A stretch of DNA of 64,000 bases from Avena insularis. Its lineage: Eukaryota > Streptophyta > Magnoliopsida > Poales > Poaceae. Positions 47,926-57,860 of this stretch are shown here, piece by piece. A model generated the notes under the pieces. The model made no database searches. It was not told where the DNA came from and was given only the letters and a program-made list of their open reading frames with translations. The position numbers and the translations under genes were made by a program. Within the stretch, counting starts at the first letter, position 1. Each line of letters starts with the position of its first letter. The stretch is from contig CM042691.1 of the NCBI GenBank assembly GCA_023614405.1, forward strand, positions 174,068,927 through 174,132,926, in the 5' to 3' direction.

Positions 47926-48600
47926 TTCAGGAAGAAGAAAAAGAATAGACTCGTCCGACTGAAGGGAAAGGAAAAGGAAAGAAAGGAAGAGGCGGTTTGG
48001 CCGGTTGGGAAAAGTGGTATCCCTGGCCGGTTAGGAGAAAGGAGCCCGTCTATTAGAAAAGACAGAAGAAAAAGCAAAAAGAAAAGGAAGATTCGAACAG
48101 TTGTAGCCGATTAAGAGAGAGAGAGAGACCGGGCGGGTAGAAAAAGAGGGAAAAAGAAAGAAAGGCCGGTTGGTTGCAGTCGGTGGGAGAGAGGAAAATA
48201 AGAGAAGAAAAATTAATCTTGCCGATTAGAAAAGTCAGGAAAATAAAAAAGAGAGAGTCAAGTTGGCTGAGGCCAACCGATTAAGGAAGGAAAAGTAGAA
48301 AGAAGAAAGATGAGAAGGAAAGTTTGGCCGGTTAGAAAGGGAGAGGAAAAGAAGCTGGCCGGTTCGGAAATAGAGAGAAGGAGAACAAGTTAGAGAAAAG
48401 AAAAAGGATCCAGCTGCATGAAGCCGGTTGGGAACGCCAGACAGTTGGTTCCGTCCAATTAGAGAGGAAAACTAGAGAGTAAGGGAAAAAGGTTGGTTCC
48501 ATCTGGCTGGAGCTAGCCATCGAAAAAAATTCTGCTGAGAGAAAGGCCGAAAGAAAGAATCATCGGTTTAAAAGAAATCCGGCTAAAAAATGAAATGAGA
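47926..48600 (+). repeat. Purine-rich tract with repeated GCCGGTT motif in J
   Basis: About 675 bp, dominated by A and G on the plus strand (runs of gaaag, gagag, aaaag). It is punctuated by CCGGTT or CCGATT motifs followed by purines (ggccggttgggaaa, ggccggttaggaga, gccggttagaaagg). The spacing is irregular, mostly 20-60 bp. A (GA)n run is at about 48,114-48,128. No coding signal. Confidence 0.75.
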
Positions 48601-48920
48601 CAAGAATCCCGATTCGGCTGTGTTTCGTCCGGCTCGGTCCCATTTCGGCTGAATCAGGCTGATTCGACGCGATTTCGCCCATTTGGCTGCCGGTTCGGCT
48701 AGCTGGATGTGACTTCGTCCTGTTTGATTGTCTGTTTGGCCAGTTGGACCTGGTCCGGCTGGGCCAGGCCAGCTCAGCGCGTCCCAGCGCGTTTGGTTGT
48801 TTGGCCGGCTAGGGACCGAATCCGGTTGCGCCGCATTTGGTTGTCTTGCTGGATGGAGCCAGGCCATCCGGCTAGAACGCCACTTGGACCGTTTCAGCAC
48901 CTACAACATCGCGTCTTTGA
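48601..48920 (+). repeat. TTCGGCT/CCGGCT motif-rich block in J
   Basis: Short motifs ttcggctg, tccggctg, ttggctg and ttggttg recur through about 300 bp, giving imperfect short repeats in a pyrimidine/G-rich background. It directly follows the purine tract. Confidence 0.6.
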
Positions 48921-49524
48921 CCATACTGCTCCAGCTGCAGCAATGTGAGTGTTTTTCTGACCTCGAGCAACCCTTGGGGGCTCACCATATGTTGTCATGT
49001 TTCCTACCTTCAGTTTTCCGGCACCGGCAAACCCTACCCAGAGGCTCGCCGGTTGGCCTGGCCTGCTAATTCTGTAAACCGCTTGAGTAGTGTGCGATGG
49101 TGTCAGAGGCCCACTCTTTGTCTCAGCTACAGACCGCAACCTGGCTGTCCGGCTAGCAAGAGCAAAAGCCCGATGCATCCCACATGAAAAACGGTGAAAG
49201 ATGCGACAGATTGGACATTCCGGCCATGTGCCTAGTTGGTATTTTCCGGTTGCTAAGCTCATAGTACTGTGCGCAATGCATTGTCAGCTCACTCTTCAGT
49301 TCCGGCTCTAGACCGCAACCCGGCTGCCCGGCAAGGACACATCGTAAATAGTAGAGCGAACAGGAAAGTTACTAAGTGTTCAGAAAAGCATGAGCTAGTT
49401 TTTTCAGCAGTAAAACCGTCATTCAGTTGACAGCATGTGTATTGTGTGTTAATGTACTGACAACAAGTTCATTTCTTTGTGTTTGTTTTGCACGACTGCA
49501 CCGAGACGGATCTCAAGTACAGAT
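48921..49524 (+). mobile_element. J internal domain, right block
   Basis: Mixed sequence, no recognised gene. Two diverged copies of a short segment (around 49,085-49,160 and 49,265-49,345, each containing gaccgcaacc and ggct) suggest an old local duplication. Confidence 0.45.
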
Positions 49525-49810
49525 AAAGATTGAAAGCACCTGACTTCGTCAGCTACTTCGAATCTCGGGGGCTACACCCACCGGGTGCGCTCGCGTGCCC
49601 CCGGTGTAATCAAGTGCTCCCCGTACGGCTGAAGGCGTTTAGCCGGATAGCAAGTTCAAGGTGTTGAAGAGGGCAAGAAATATAAAGATTTGAAGCACAT
49701 GTCTCCGTCAGCAACTCCGAATCTCGGGGGCTACACCACGCGGGTGCGCTCGCACGCCCCCGCCGTAATTGTGTTTGCTTTCTAGGCTGGAGGTGTCCAG
49801 CCGGACTCCA
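49525..49810 (+). repeat. Two-unit direct repeat near the 3' end of J
   Basis: Units start near aaagattgaaagcac (49,525) and aaagatttgaagcac (49,684), period about 159 bp. Each holds gaatctcgggggctacacc and a GC palindromic part (gggtgcgctcgc). Such units before the polypurine tract are seen in some grass gypsy elements. Confidence 0.75.
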
Positions 49811-49890
49811 TTCATGCACTTCATATATAACGAGAATGTCAAGTTTTCTGGATCTCGCGCGAATTTCCCCCTCCGGGTGAAATCAGCACT

Positions 49891-49903
49891 CGCTCGGGGG
49901 CTA
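49891..49903 (+). other. Polypurine-type tract of J
   Basis: cgctcgggggcta directly precedes the right LTR start TGTCGGGG. This ggggcta(a/c)TGTCGGGG junction is common in grass gypsy elements. Confidence 0.75.
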
Positions 49904-49904
49904 A

Positions 49905-51041
49905 TGTCGGGGGGATTACCTCCGGGTACCCCAAAGACGCACCCAAGACAGGCAGAAAAGGCAAAATATCAAGAATAAAGAAAACCGCAGAAGCAAGTTC
50001 ACCCTGGGTCAGCTGGAAGGCGCCATCCGGCCCACCCGCACTCTCCTGGACGAGCTCCTCCTGGCTGGGCCCTCTCCCGCGCCCCCGCTTGGGAAAATTC
50101 CCCCCAGTCGGCCTGCACAGCGCTCCCGCATAGGCATCCCCTACCACGCCTTGCTGGGCCTCCTGCGTTGCGCCCCGGCTAGGCTGGTTCCCTAGCTCGC
50201 TCCTGCCCCAGTTGGGGCTCCCTCCTCCTCTCCCGGATGGGCCACCAATGACCCCGGCTGGGCCGTGGCCAAGGGGGCCTATGCCCTGCTTCCTCTCCTG
50301 GCTGGATCCCTGGCCAGCGACGCCTCCACCGCACTCGATCGCCCTACCCCTGCCCTGGCGCTCTCCCCCAGATCGCTTGGATCAATCCTAGCCAGATCGA
50401 TCATCCGTTGCCTCTATCGACAACCGCCCGAGCATTGGATTCTCACGTACCAGAAGACATAGGATGTACGTGTAGCAAGGACTAAACAAGGAGATTACCA
50501 ACAAGACCGAAGCCACCACTATGCACTAGTTAGATGATGTAGCAAATAGTAGACACTATGCATGACACTATCTACACTTTATCAGATGATGCATGCAGAG
50601 TGTAGTTAGGCCACGTGGGGACCACTCTTGTCTCTTGGCATGTTGTATAAATGACCAAGGGGGGCCCTCTCACTCAGCTCATGGACACACGTATTGGCAC
50701 TTGGGGCCTCATTGCCATTGATCACTCCACTCAAGAAGTGAGCTAGCTCACTGGGAGCTAGGTCTATCACTCCCACACATATACACACATACACTTCTAG
50801 ATAGATGATTCTCAGATACAGCTCCAGGAGCATCCTTGTAGCCAATTATACCAACATATACTATCAGACATGCAGGAGTAGGAGTTTTACCTCACCACGC
50901 GGGCTTTGAACCTGGGTACTTCGTGTGTCTCATCACACTTCCTTGTACCCAATCCCGCCTGCGGATACCGTCATAGTCGCCATGCACGCTCCCACACCTC
51001 TATCTATCCTCCTTAGGCATGTTGTTTCCATAGCAACGACA
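49905..51041 (+). mobile_element. J right LTR
   Basis: It starts TGTCGGGGGGATTACC and ends ccatagcaacgaca, 1,137 bp. It gives the uninterrupted sequence (tctatcgacaacc) at the site where H inserted in the left LTR. A TATAAAT box is at 50,646-50,652. The GC-rich first half (50,000-50,400) has repeated CGGCTGGGCC-like motifs. Confidence 0.88.
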
Positions 51042-51224
51042 TGCGTTGTCGTTCATTACACCAGATCTGCCTCAACGACGCTCTCGTACATCACGCTCAA
51101 GCTGGCATCGACCACCCAAGATCTACTTCCCCGACCGCCCAAGATCTGCTTCCCCGCAACCGCATCACCCTCGGTGACCTAGACGTCTCCTGCAAGGTAC
51201 CGATGATGCTTAGACGCCTCTTCG
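51042..51224 (+). pseudogene. Possible exon fragment in X
   Basis: GC-rich, open in one frame, and ending near a plausible splice donor (gaccaag|gtaacc at about 51,230), after which the sequence becomes AT-rich and intron-like. It contains a short internal duplication (cccaagatctacttccccg and cccaagatctgcttccccg). No family recognised. It could be a CACTA ORF exon or a captured host fragment. Its 5' side is cut by J. Confidence 0.3.
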
Positions 51225-51770
51225 ACCAAGGTAACCAAATCTCCAACCCCTTTTTGTTTTGTCAGCAGTATAGAAGGTTCAAGCTAGTCACAGTGAAATG
51301 CATTTTTGTAATCATGCTAGTACATACAAGTCATTGGGCATGTCTATTCTTTGTGCTACATACAAGGTCATAGGACATGTTTGTTTGCATTCGCTGCTCT
51401 ACAAATTTCAAGTCATGCACATGTTTGTTATTTTGTCATGCACATGCTCTTATCTACTCCCTACAACAGTAATTGCCTGCTACTGTGTAGTTCTTGCAAA
51501 ATGAAAAGTCAGTGGAAAATATTAGTGTGGATTCCCTACTCCACAGTTACTGAATCTATCTAGTTTATCCTGAGCTAAGTTCCTGCTATTATTTTCTCCC
51601 TGGCATCATTCTGCTATCCTATAGTACCGTTTAAACTTAGCGTACTAGTTCGATTATAATTTTGTTGTTTCCATCTGGATCTTTAAAAGCTGCAACACTG
51701 ACTATTTTCTTTTACTTTGCATATATCTCAAAAAGGGAACACTAAACATGTTGGTTTGCGAAACCTATTC

Positions 51771-53070
51771 TACGGGTTCACAAGTGATGCCATTATTTCC
51801 TTATCTAGTGTTGGTTCATCCTAAGCAACGACATAACTATCCTCTACTCTTTAGTTTATTTGTGGTTTGCATTCCTGCTCTATAAGTTCTATTATGATGC
51901 CATTATAATTTCTATCCGGTTCAATCCTAGCTACAAAAGTAAATGCAAGCCCATTGTGTAGCTCACCGAAAATTACGAGTCACCCAACATCTCTTGCATT
52001 CCAGGATATACTACTTCTTCCATATATATTTGTTGGAATGACCTGACTAGTTTATATTTGCTGAAATTCTAAGAAACACTCTGTTTGATTACTCAATTCA
52101 TTTGTATGCACACTTGTGTAATGTGTGCTTGTCCTATTCTACAGGTTCACAAGAAATGCCATTATATTTTATATCTAGTAGTTCGTCCTAAGTAGAAATA
52201 TAGCTATCCTATATTGTATATATAGTTCATTAGTGGTTTGCATTCCTTCTCTATGAGTTCTCTTATGATGCCATTATAATTTCTATTCGGTTTATTCCTA
52301 GCTATGATAGTAACAACAAGTCCCATTGTGTAGCTCACCTCAAATTCTGAGTCACCCAACGTCTCTTGCATTCTAGGATAAACAATTGCTTCCATATATA
52401 TTTGTTGAAATGACCTGGCTAGTTTATATTTGCTGAAATTTTAAGAAACAGTTTGATTGATTGCTCATTTCATTTTAGGCACACTTGTATAATGCTTGCT
52501 TGTCTTGTTCTATAGGTTCACAAGCGATGCCATTGTTTCCTTATATGGTGTTGGTTCATCCTAAGCAACGACATAACTATCCTCTACTGTATAGTTCATT
52601 CATGGTTTGTGTTACTGCTCTCTGCAAATTCTGATATGATGCCATTATAATTGCTATCTGGTTCATTCTTAGGTACAAAAGTAACTGCATGCCATTGTCT
52701 GGTTTGATTGCTCATTTCATTGTAGGCACACTTGTCTAATGCTTTCTTGTCCTATTCTACAAGTTCACAAACGACACCATTATTTTTTGTATCTGGTTCG
52801 TCCTAAGCAACAACATAACTATCCTCTACTGTATAGTTCATTTGTGGTTTGCATTCCTTCTCTACAAGTTCTCGCATGATGCCGTTATAATTTCTGTCTC
52901 GTTCATTCTTAGCTACAACTGTAACTACATGCCATTGTCTGGTTTATTCTTCTATATATATTTGTTGAAATGACCTAGCTAGTCTATGTTTTCTGAAATT
53001 CTAAGCCACACACATTGTTATATTTATCGTTTCACGATAGGCACACTTGTTTAATGCTTGCTTGTCCTGT
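51771..53070. repeat. Tandem repeat array inside X, unit about 370 bp
   Basis: The landmark ta(c/t)nngttcac recurs at 51,771, 52,140, 52,511 and 52,758. The first two intervals are 369 and 371 bp and the third is shortened to 247 bp. Each unit repeats in order: gatgccatt, catcctaagcaacgacataac, cctctact, atgatgccattataatt and a cacttgt segment. The array is AT-rich and non-coding. Confidence 0.85.
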
Positions 53071-53219
53071 TTGTTTGACGTGATGGTCAATATATTTGAA
53101 CCATTGACCAGTAGTAAACTCTAGTTCATAGCTCCTATCATATCAGTTAAATGAGTAGTTTGCCTTGTTTGATGTATTAAATTGTTATTACTTAGTTTCA
53201 GACTGCAATTATTGCTATC

Positions 53220-53365
53220 GCCACCAAAGAGGAGGCTCTAAGATCATGTCTCAAGGTTGTTTTCCAATGTAGATGTCACACTCAAAAGGGAGATGCAGGT
53301 GATAGATGGAGAAAGCAAATTGAGGACTGCTATTAACTCGATTGTCAACTGAAATGCCGAATTTT
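53220..53365 (+). pseudogene. Possible last exon of an X gene
   Basis: After the repeat array an open frame of about 45 codons (charged: KEEALRS, DRWRKQIED) runs to a stop near 53,360. 3'-UTR-like AT-rich sequence follows before the subterminal repeats. Its position fits the last exon of a CACTA gene, but no domain can be named. Confidence 0.25.
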
Positions 53366-53659
53366 CTTTCCCTTGAGTTGATAATATGTAATATTTTAAG
53401 TAGTTTGCATTTGATGTAATATCTAGATAAATCGCATAGGCCATGTAGGCATTTAGTTGGCGCCGTCCACATATAGCAGTAGGCTTGTATTCATACCTAC
53501 GCTAGCAAGGTCGATTATGGTACAGTATCGGGCTTTATTATTTGCCCGTCTTGTATTGGACTAACGGTGAACAGTAAAATATGCTCGCAAGTTGTACACA
53601 TTTTATGATATCAAAATGGGCTCCAGAAATGATGAAACCATAAAAGACCATAAAAGTAA

Positions 53660-54300
53660 CGGGCCGACCCGCAGGCATGCTTAGTAATAGTAATAGGACA
53701 TAACAATAACAGCCCGAAAGAGTAACAGGCCTAAACAGTAACAGGCCGAAACAATAATAGACCGAAAATAATAACGGACAAGAACAATAGAGAGCCAGAA
53801 ACTTAAAAGGCCAAAATAGTAATAGGCTAGAACAGTATCAGAGTAGGCCAGAAAAAGGCCAGGACCATAGCAGGCCAAAATAGTAACATGCCGAATTTGC
53901 ACTAGGCCAGAACAGTGACAGACCAAGAAACTTACCAGGCCAGAATAGCAATAGGCCAGAATACGAGTATGCTGTTTATGGACCAGAACAGTAATGGGCC
54001 CAGAAGTTTATGGGACATGGAGGGTTACATAAATAGGCCCATTTCAAATAGTGCAGGACTATATAACGGGCCAACGAGGGCTAGCCAAATGGGCCCATTT
54101 CAAACAGGACAGGACGAAACAGTAACGGGCCCTATAGTTTATGGGCCGCACAAATGGGCCCATTTTAAACAGTGCAGGTCAAAATAGTAACGGGACCAAA
54201 AGTTTATGGGCCACAATGGGCAGCATTAGTGGGCCCATTTCGAACAGTGTAGGAGGAAACAGTAATGGGCCATGATACTATTGGGCTCTTTTAATGGGCC
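53660..54300. repeat. CACTA subterminal repeats of X
   Basis: More than twenty degenerate short units of the type aacagtaac(a/g)ggcc, also appearing as ggcc(a/g)aaa, ggccagaa and tgggccca. They are mostly 15-25 bp apart, and some are in inverted order toward the end (gtttatgggcc...gggcccattt). Such clusters near the termini bind the element's own protein in characterised En/Spm elements. Confidence 0.8.
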
Positions 54301-54615
54301 GGCCCACTTAATAATTATCATGCCTTGGCTAGGCCTGGTTTCTACCACAGTTTCATTGAGAGTTAATGGTGCTAACTGGTTGTTAACAACATTTGCCATG
54401 TGGAAGTTTGCATGACGTCAGTAGTCAATGAGGTTGGCAAACAGATCTATGGTAGAATGACTTTTTGCGGCTGAAGGGTGCGATCCGCCATGGTCGGAAA
54501 AAAACCATGGTAGATTAATTTATGACGGAGCTTCTACCACGAAGGTAATCCGTCGTAGAAGGCTTTTCAACCACGAAAAATGGGCCTTCAGCCACGAAAA
54601 TCGTCCATTGTAAAA

Positions 54616-54634
54616 GGACATTTTTCTTGTAGTG
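54616..54634 (-). repeat. Right terminal inverted repeat of X
   Basis: Inverts to CACTACAAGAAAAATGTCC. The next three bases, taa, would be the target duplication; the partner is not available. Confidence 0.8.
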
Positions 54635-56063
54635 TAATCTCCCACTCGTTACTTACATCTACTATATTAGATATTAGTTTTTGTTCCACTCGTAGATTTT
54701 TTGTTTTATATGATGCGAATCCAATAGCACGAAAGTCGGGGCCATGGTGGGATGGTCGGGGGAAGAAACTCACATTGTTGAAGCGACTTGTTACCAAACT
54801 TCTCAAACATGATGGCAACAAGAGCATCGCCTTCGAGCATCGCGATAGCCTTGTAAATATCCTACATCGGATCTACCTTCTCTCGGCGATCAGATGGGTC
54901 CTTCGGCCTCCCCTGCAGGACCAGCAATGCGAGATTGAACTACATGGTGCCTGCCCTCAGCCCCGCAGGTGGGACTATTGCGGCTACTCCCGGCCACCGA
55001 GATGGTTAAGTGGAGGTCGATTCAGTGGGAAGGCGAGTTAGAGAATCTCGGGGCGGCGGTAGACTCATTGTTTCCATGAGCGGAGGCGATCACGTGGTTG
55101 TAGGTGATAGACCCAACTAGATTTTTGGCTACCGATGCGATTTTCATCTAGATCCACGATGCTCTTTACAGCTTCCCGAGGTGGGAAAACTTCCCTCTTT
55201 TACATGGAACACTTGTCATTGCACGTCCTCGAGGTGACCATTGATTTCAACCCACCATCGCTCAGAGCTTGATGATGTCTATTCGAGAAGGGTATTGGAT
55301 GTACTATGGGTTGGTTAGCATATTCTGGAGGGGGTTTTATGCAAAAGTTGTGCACCGACGAAATGTACATAGACTGACCAACTACCCTTCACATGTGAAA
55401 AGTGGTGGTTATCGGTTAACAGAATCAAAATTGTGCATCATGAAAAAATCCACCGCAAAGATAAATGATGAACCGTATCAGTGGGAATTTAGCTAGTATG
55501 TGAGGGCGTGTTTGCTTGGTCTGGCTCAAATTTCCCGATTTTGGTAGTTAGCCTGCTGGATGTGCATCTAGCGAGATTGGGCTTGGGCCAAGATTGGCAT
55601 TTCGTTTGGCTTTCAACATCCAGGTTTTGTGCAATTTGGCCCAGTTGTTTGCTCACACACATTTGTGCTTTATTTTCCAGTTGATGCAATTTGCAGGTGT
55701 TTGGTACTTTGCTTTGCACCTTAACACATAGGTTATGGGTCACCCATTTCAAATTGGGTGGTCTTACCACCACATTTTACAACGACACACATATATTAGA
55801 CTTAGCACACACATCACACAGATTAGGACATAATTAGTTAATACTTACTTGGTAGGTTCAGGACACCTGCAGTCCATAATCAGGGCTTCTTACTAACACC
55901 CCTGATCAAAGGCAACATCAACAGGAGCATCCCATGCCCCTAAACCACCATGGGTTTAACCCCTGATCAAAATCCCTCAGAGAAGTTTCACCATCATAGG
56001 TTCAACATCACAAAATACAACTACATACTTATATAGCTAACTTAGCACAAATGAACACTAGGT
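54635..56063. other. Unassigned stretch between X and the B3-like pseudogene
   Basis: I see no supported gene here. Frames at 54,580-55,041 (plus), 54,588-54,827 (minus), 55,269-55,496 (plus) and 55,489-55,773 (minus) have no known domain. Near 55,501 the sequence gagggcgtgtttgcttgg resembles the outer end of hAT-type small elements, but I found no matching inverted end. The part nearest 56,060 is AT-rich and may be 3' flank of the B3-like gene. Confidence 0.4.
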
Positions 56064-56069
56064 CGTCGT

Positions 56070-56397
56070 CTAGCCGTGGTCAGGGCAGGTGTACTCTATG
56101 GTGCTGGAGGAGCTGGCCCTGTAGATTGACATCTTGACAACGAATGCCTTGAGATTGAACTCCAGAAAATCGTAGCACTGTAGGTCGTACTTGTAGACTA
56201 TCTCTGACTAGTTTTTTCTCAATGCCACCTGGCCATTGAACCTGTCCACCTGCACCCATTCATCGCACTAGCGGTAGGATAACACCAGCATGATGCGGGA
56301 CTGTGGGATCCTGATCTAGTCCCCCGGGCCCTTTAGGAACGCCCGCGGTATCAACGGCATGTGGAGGTCAGCCTCCTCCAGCTAATGATGAACTGAT
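56070..56397 (-). pseudogene. B3 DNA-binding-domain-like gene fragment with in-frame stops
   Basis: One minus-strand frame reads through about 109 codons. It carries the pattern DEWVQVDRFNGQVALRKN, a stop, then SEIVYKYDLQCYDFLEFNL and FVVKMSIYRASS. This order (W.V.V....G.V.L..W..FV..Y.L...D.L.F.......V.I.) resembles the plant B3 transcription-factor fold. In-frame stops fall at 56,382, 56,316, 56,268 and 56,208. Three of these are TAG within CTAG, and the last codon at 56,070 is also in CTAG. Tryptophan is plausible at two or three of them. Upstream, ttcacag at about 56,400 could be a splice acceptor. It is the only host-gene-like sequence in the window. Domain call is by eye. Confidence 0.5.
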
Positions 56398-56400
56398 GGC

Positions 56401-57436
56401 TGTGAAATATAGACATCCACGTCGACATTTAAACTAGATATTATTCATATATTTTATGAAATATCTCTCTAAACCTTGCCACTAATGTCTAATGATCAAA
56501 GGGGTATGCAATCCTTTCTTGCTATTTTTCCTTGTGCACTAATGACGTATAATGATGGGAATCACTACATAAATGCCAAAGATACGAGATTTCTAGCATG
56601 TTAAAGAAACCAGGAGCCGTGAAGTGGAGGCATAAGCCTTAACGACCAACTACACGACGGGAAATTTATTTTGGCCATATAGTTGCCATCGACTTTATTA
56701 GGTCAAACAGAACAACTTTCGTGAAGGGACCCCTATATAAAGAGGCTTCAGGCAACAGGAAACATCGCTTCTTTTTTACCTCAACTCTCCCTGCCACCAG
56801 AAGCCGCCACGCCGGAGGAATATATCTAGATCTAAACCTCTAAACCCTTCTCCACCACCATACCCATCTTCCACCACTTGTAATAGTAGATCTCTTCTCT
56901 AATTGGCGATATTGTAAGACTATTTTCTATCAACCTTATGATCTCTATTACAATGTTTATGATTGTTGATTTCATCTCTATGTGTGAGTAATTCTCCTTG
57001 GGCTAAGGGCTTTGGCCTAGCCATGTAGCTTTTTGTGCATGTTATTTATCATAGATGGGATCATGTATTAGTTTGTATGACATGATGATTGTAGTACCCT
57101 CTCTTGCCTCAATCTATGGACTTTTCGGATACCCAAGACCCCTAGGATTGATCCAGGTAAAGGGAGTGTGAGTAATGACTGATCTGCAGGATGGGAACCC
57201 CAGTGACAGAAGAGGTAGTATGGATGTACGTGAGGAATTTACTTGGGATTAATGGTGACATCACTATGCATATCATTAGTTCTCTTTCTTCTATGAATGA
57301 GACTAGTAGGCTATTGTATAAGTGGTTGCAGAGGCAATAGCAATTATGGATGCAATTCCCACATATAATTATCTTGCTCTAACGATTACATGCATACTTT
57401 ATTATTATCTATTATTTCCATCAGATGTTTTGCACA
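56401..57436 (+). mobile_element. Probable 5' LTR of Athila-lineage element A2
   Basis: This begins TGTGAAATATAG at 56,401 and could end ...ttttgcaca at 57,436. It lies upstream of an Athila-type gag with a TATA box (TATATAAA, 56,734-56,741) followed by CT-rich, leader-like sequence. No second copy is in the window, so both borders are tentative, and no clean TGGCGCC primer site follows. It contains one copy of the palindromic motif that recurs upstream of the env-like ORF (56,648-56,684). Confidence 0.45.
56734..56741 (+). promoter_or_regulatory. TATA box in the A2 LTR
   Basis: TATATAAA in cccctatataaagaggc, followed about 30-60 bp downstream by the probable transcript start region. Confidence 0.5.
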
Positions 57437-57860
57437 GCTACTGGTGAAAATCGAAGACCCTAGGCCCTCTCTCTCTCCATCGTCAACAAAAACAAAAAGA
57501 TCGCAAACTCCTGGTCCGGTGAAAACACAAAAGGAGTTCTAAACCTCTTAAAGGTCCATTTAAGTAATCTCACTTTGCTTTCTGCTTCCTGAATATTCGA
57601 TAAACCTAGGTCTACTAGGGAAAAAGAGTTATACTACATCCATAATCCGGATCGAAGGTATCAACCCTTTTTTACGGCCATGTCGGGAAGCAATAGCTAC
57701 CCTGGTGAGGTTAGTAGGAACCTTGCTAGTTTTAATTCTTGTTTTTAATTTTGTTAGTTTGCTTTCAGTCTTTATTTGAAAAACCAAAAAAATAGGTAGT
57801 CTTTTAATTCTTGTTTTTATCATCATTAGTACTTGTTTAAGAATATCCAAAAACATAAGT

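Larger units (their letters stand above)
35917..51041 (+). mobile_element. Non-autonomous LTR element J with nested element K
   Basis: A partial left LTR (35,917-36,546), a TGGCGCC-type primer site, an internal domain of about 3.1 kb once K is removed, a polypurine tract and a full right LTR (49,905-51,041) form one plus-strand element. The internal domain has no gag or pol motif. It is built of GC-rich, purine-rich and repetitive blocks, so J looks like a LARD-class element. The 5' part of the left LTR was separated by the H insertion and is not in the window, so J's own target duplication cannot be tested. Its right flank is CACTA element X. Confidence 0.82.
51042..54634 (+). mobile_element. 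3' part of a CACTA (En/Spm-type) transposon, X
   Basis: The right end reads ggacatttttcttgtagtg (54,616-54,634), which inverts to the CACTA-type terminus CACTACAAGAAAAATGTCC. Upstream are dense short subterminal repeats and motif pairs such as ccgtcgtagaagg/ccacgaa. No matching left terminus is in the window, since J occupies the left side. The interior has long tandem repeats and one possible exon, but no recognisable transposase. The element is incomplete and probably non-autonomous. Confidence 0.8.

Noticed and set aside
47371..48114. 247-codon ORF as a real gene
   Set aside because: It spans the change from GC-rich to purine-rich DNA with no domain, and competing frames exist on the other strand.
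53660..54300. Regular short repeats that might suggest a CRISPR array or satellite
   Set aside because: Units are degenerate, partly inverted and next to a CACTA terminus in a plant genome. They are subterminal repeats.
55501..56050. hAT-type small element starting gagggcgtgtttgcttgg
   Set aside because: I could not find a matching inverted end or an 8-bp target duplication.
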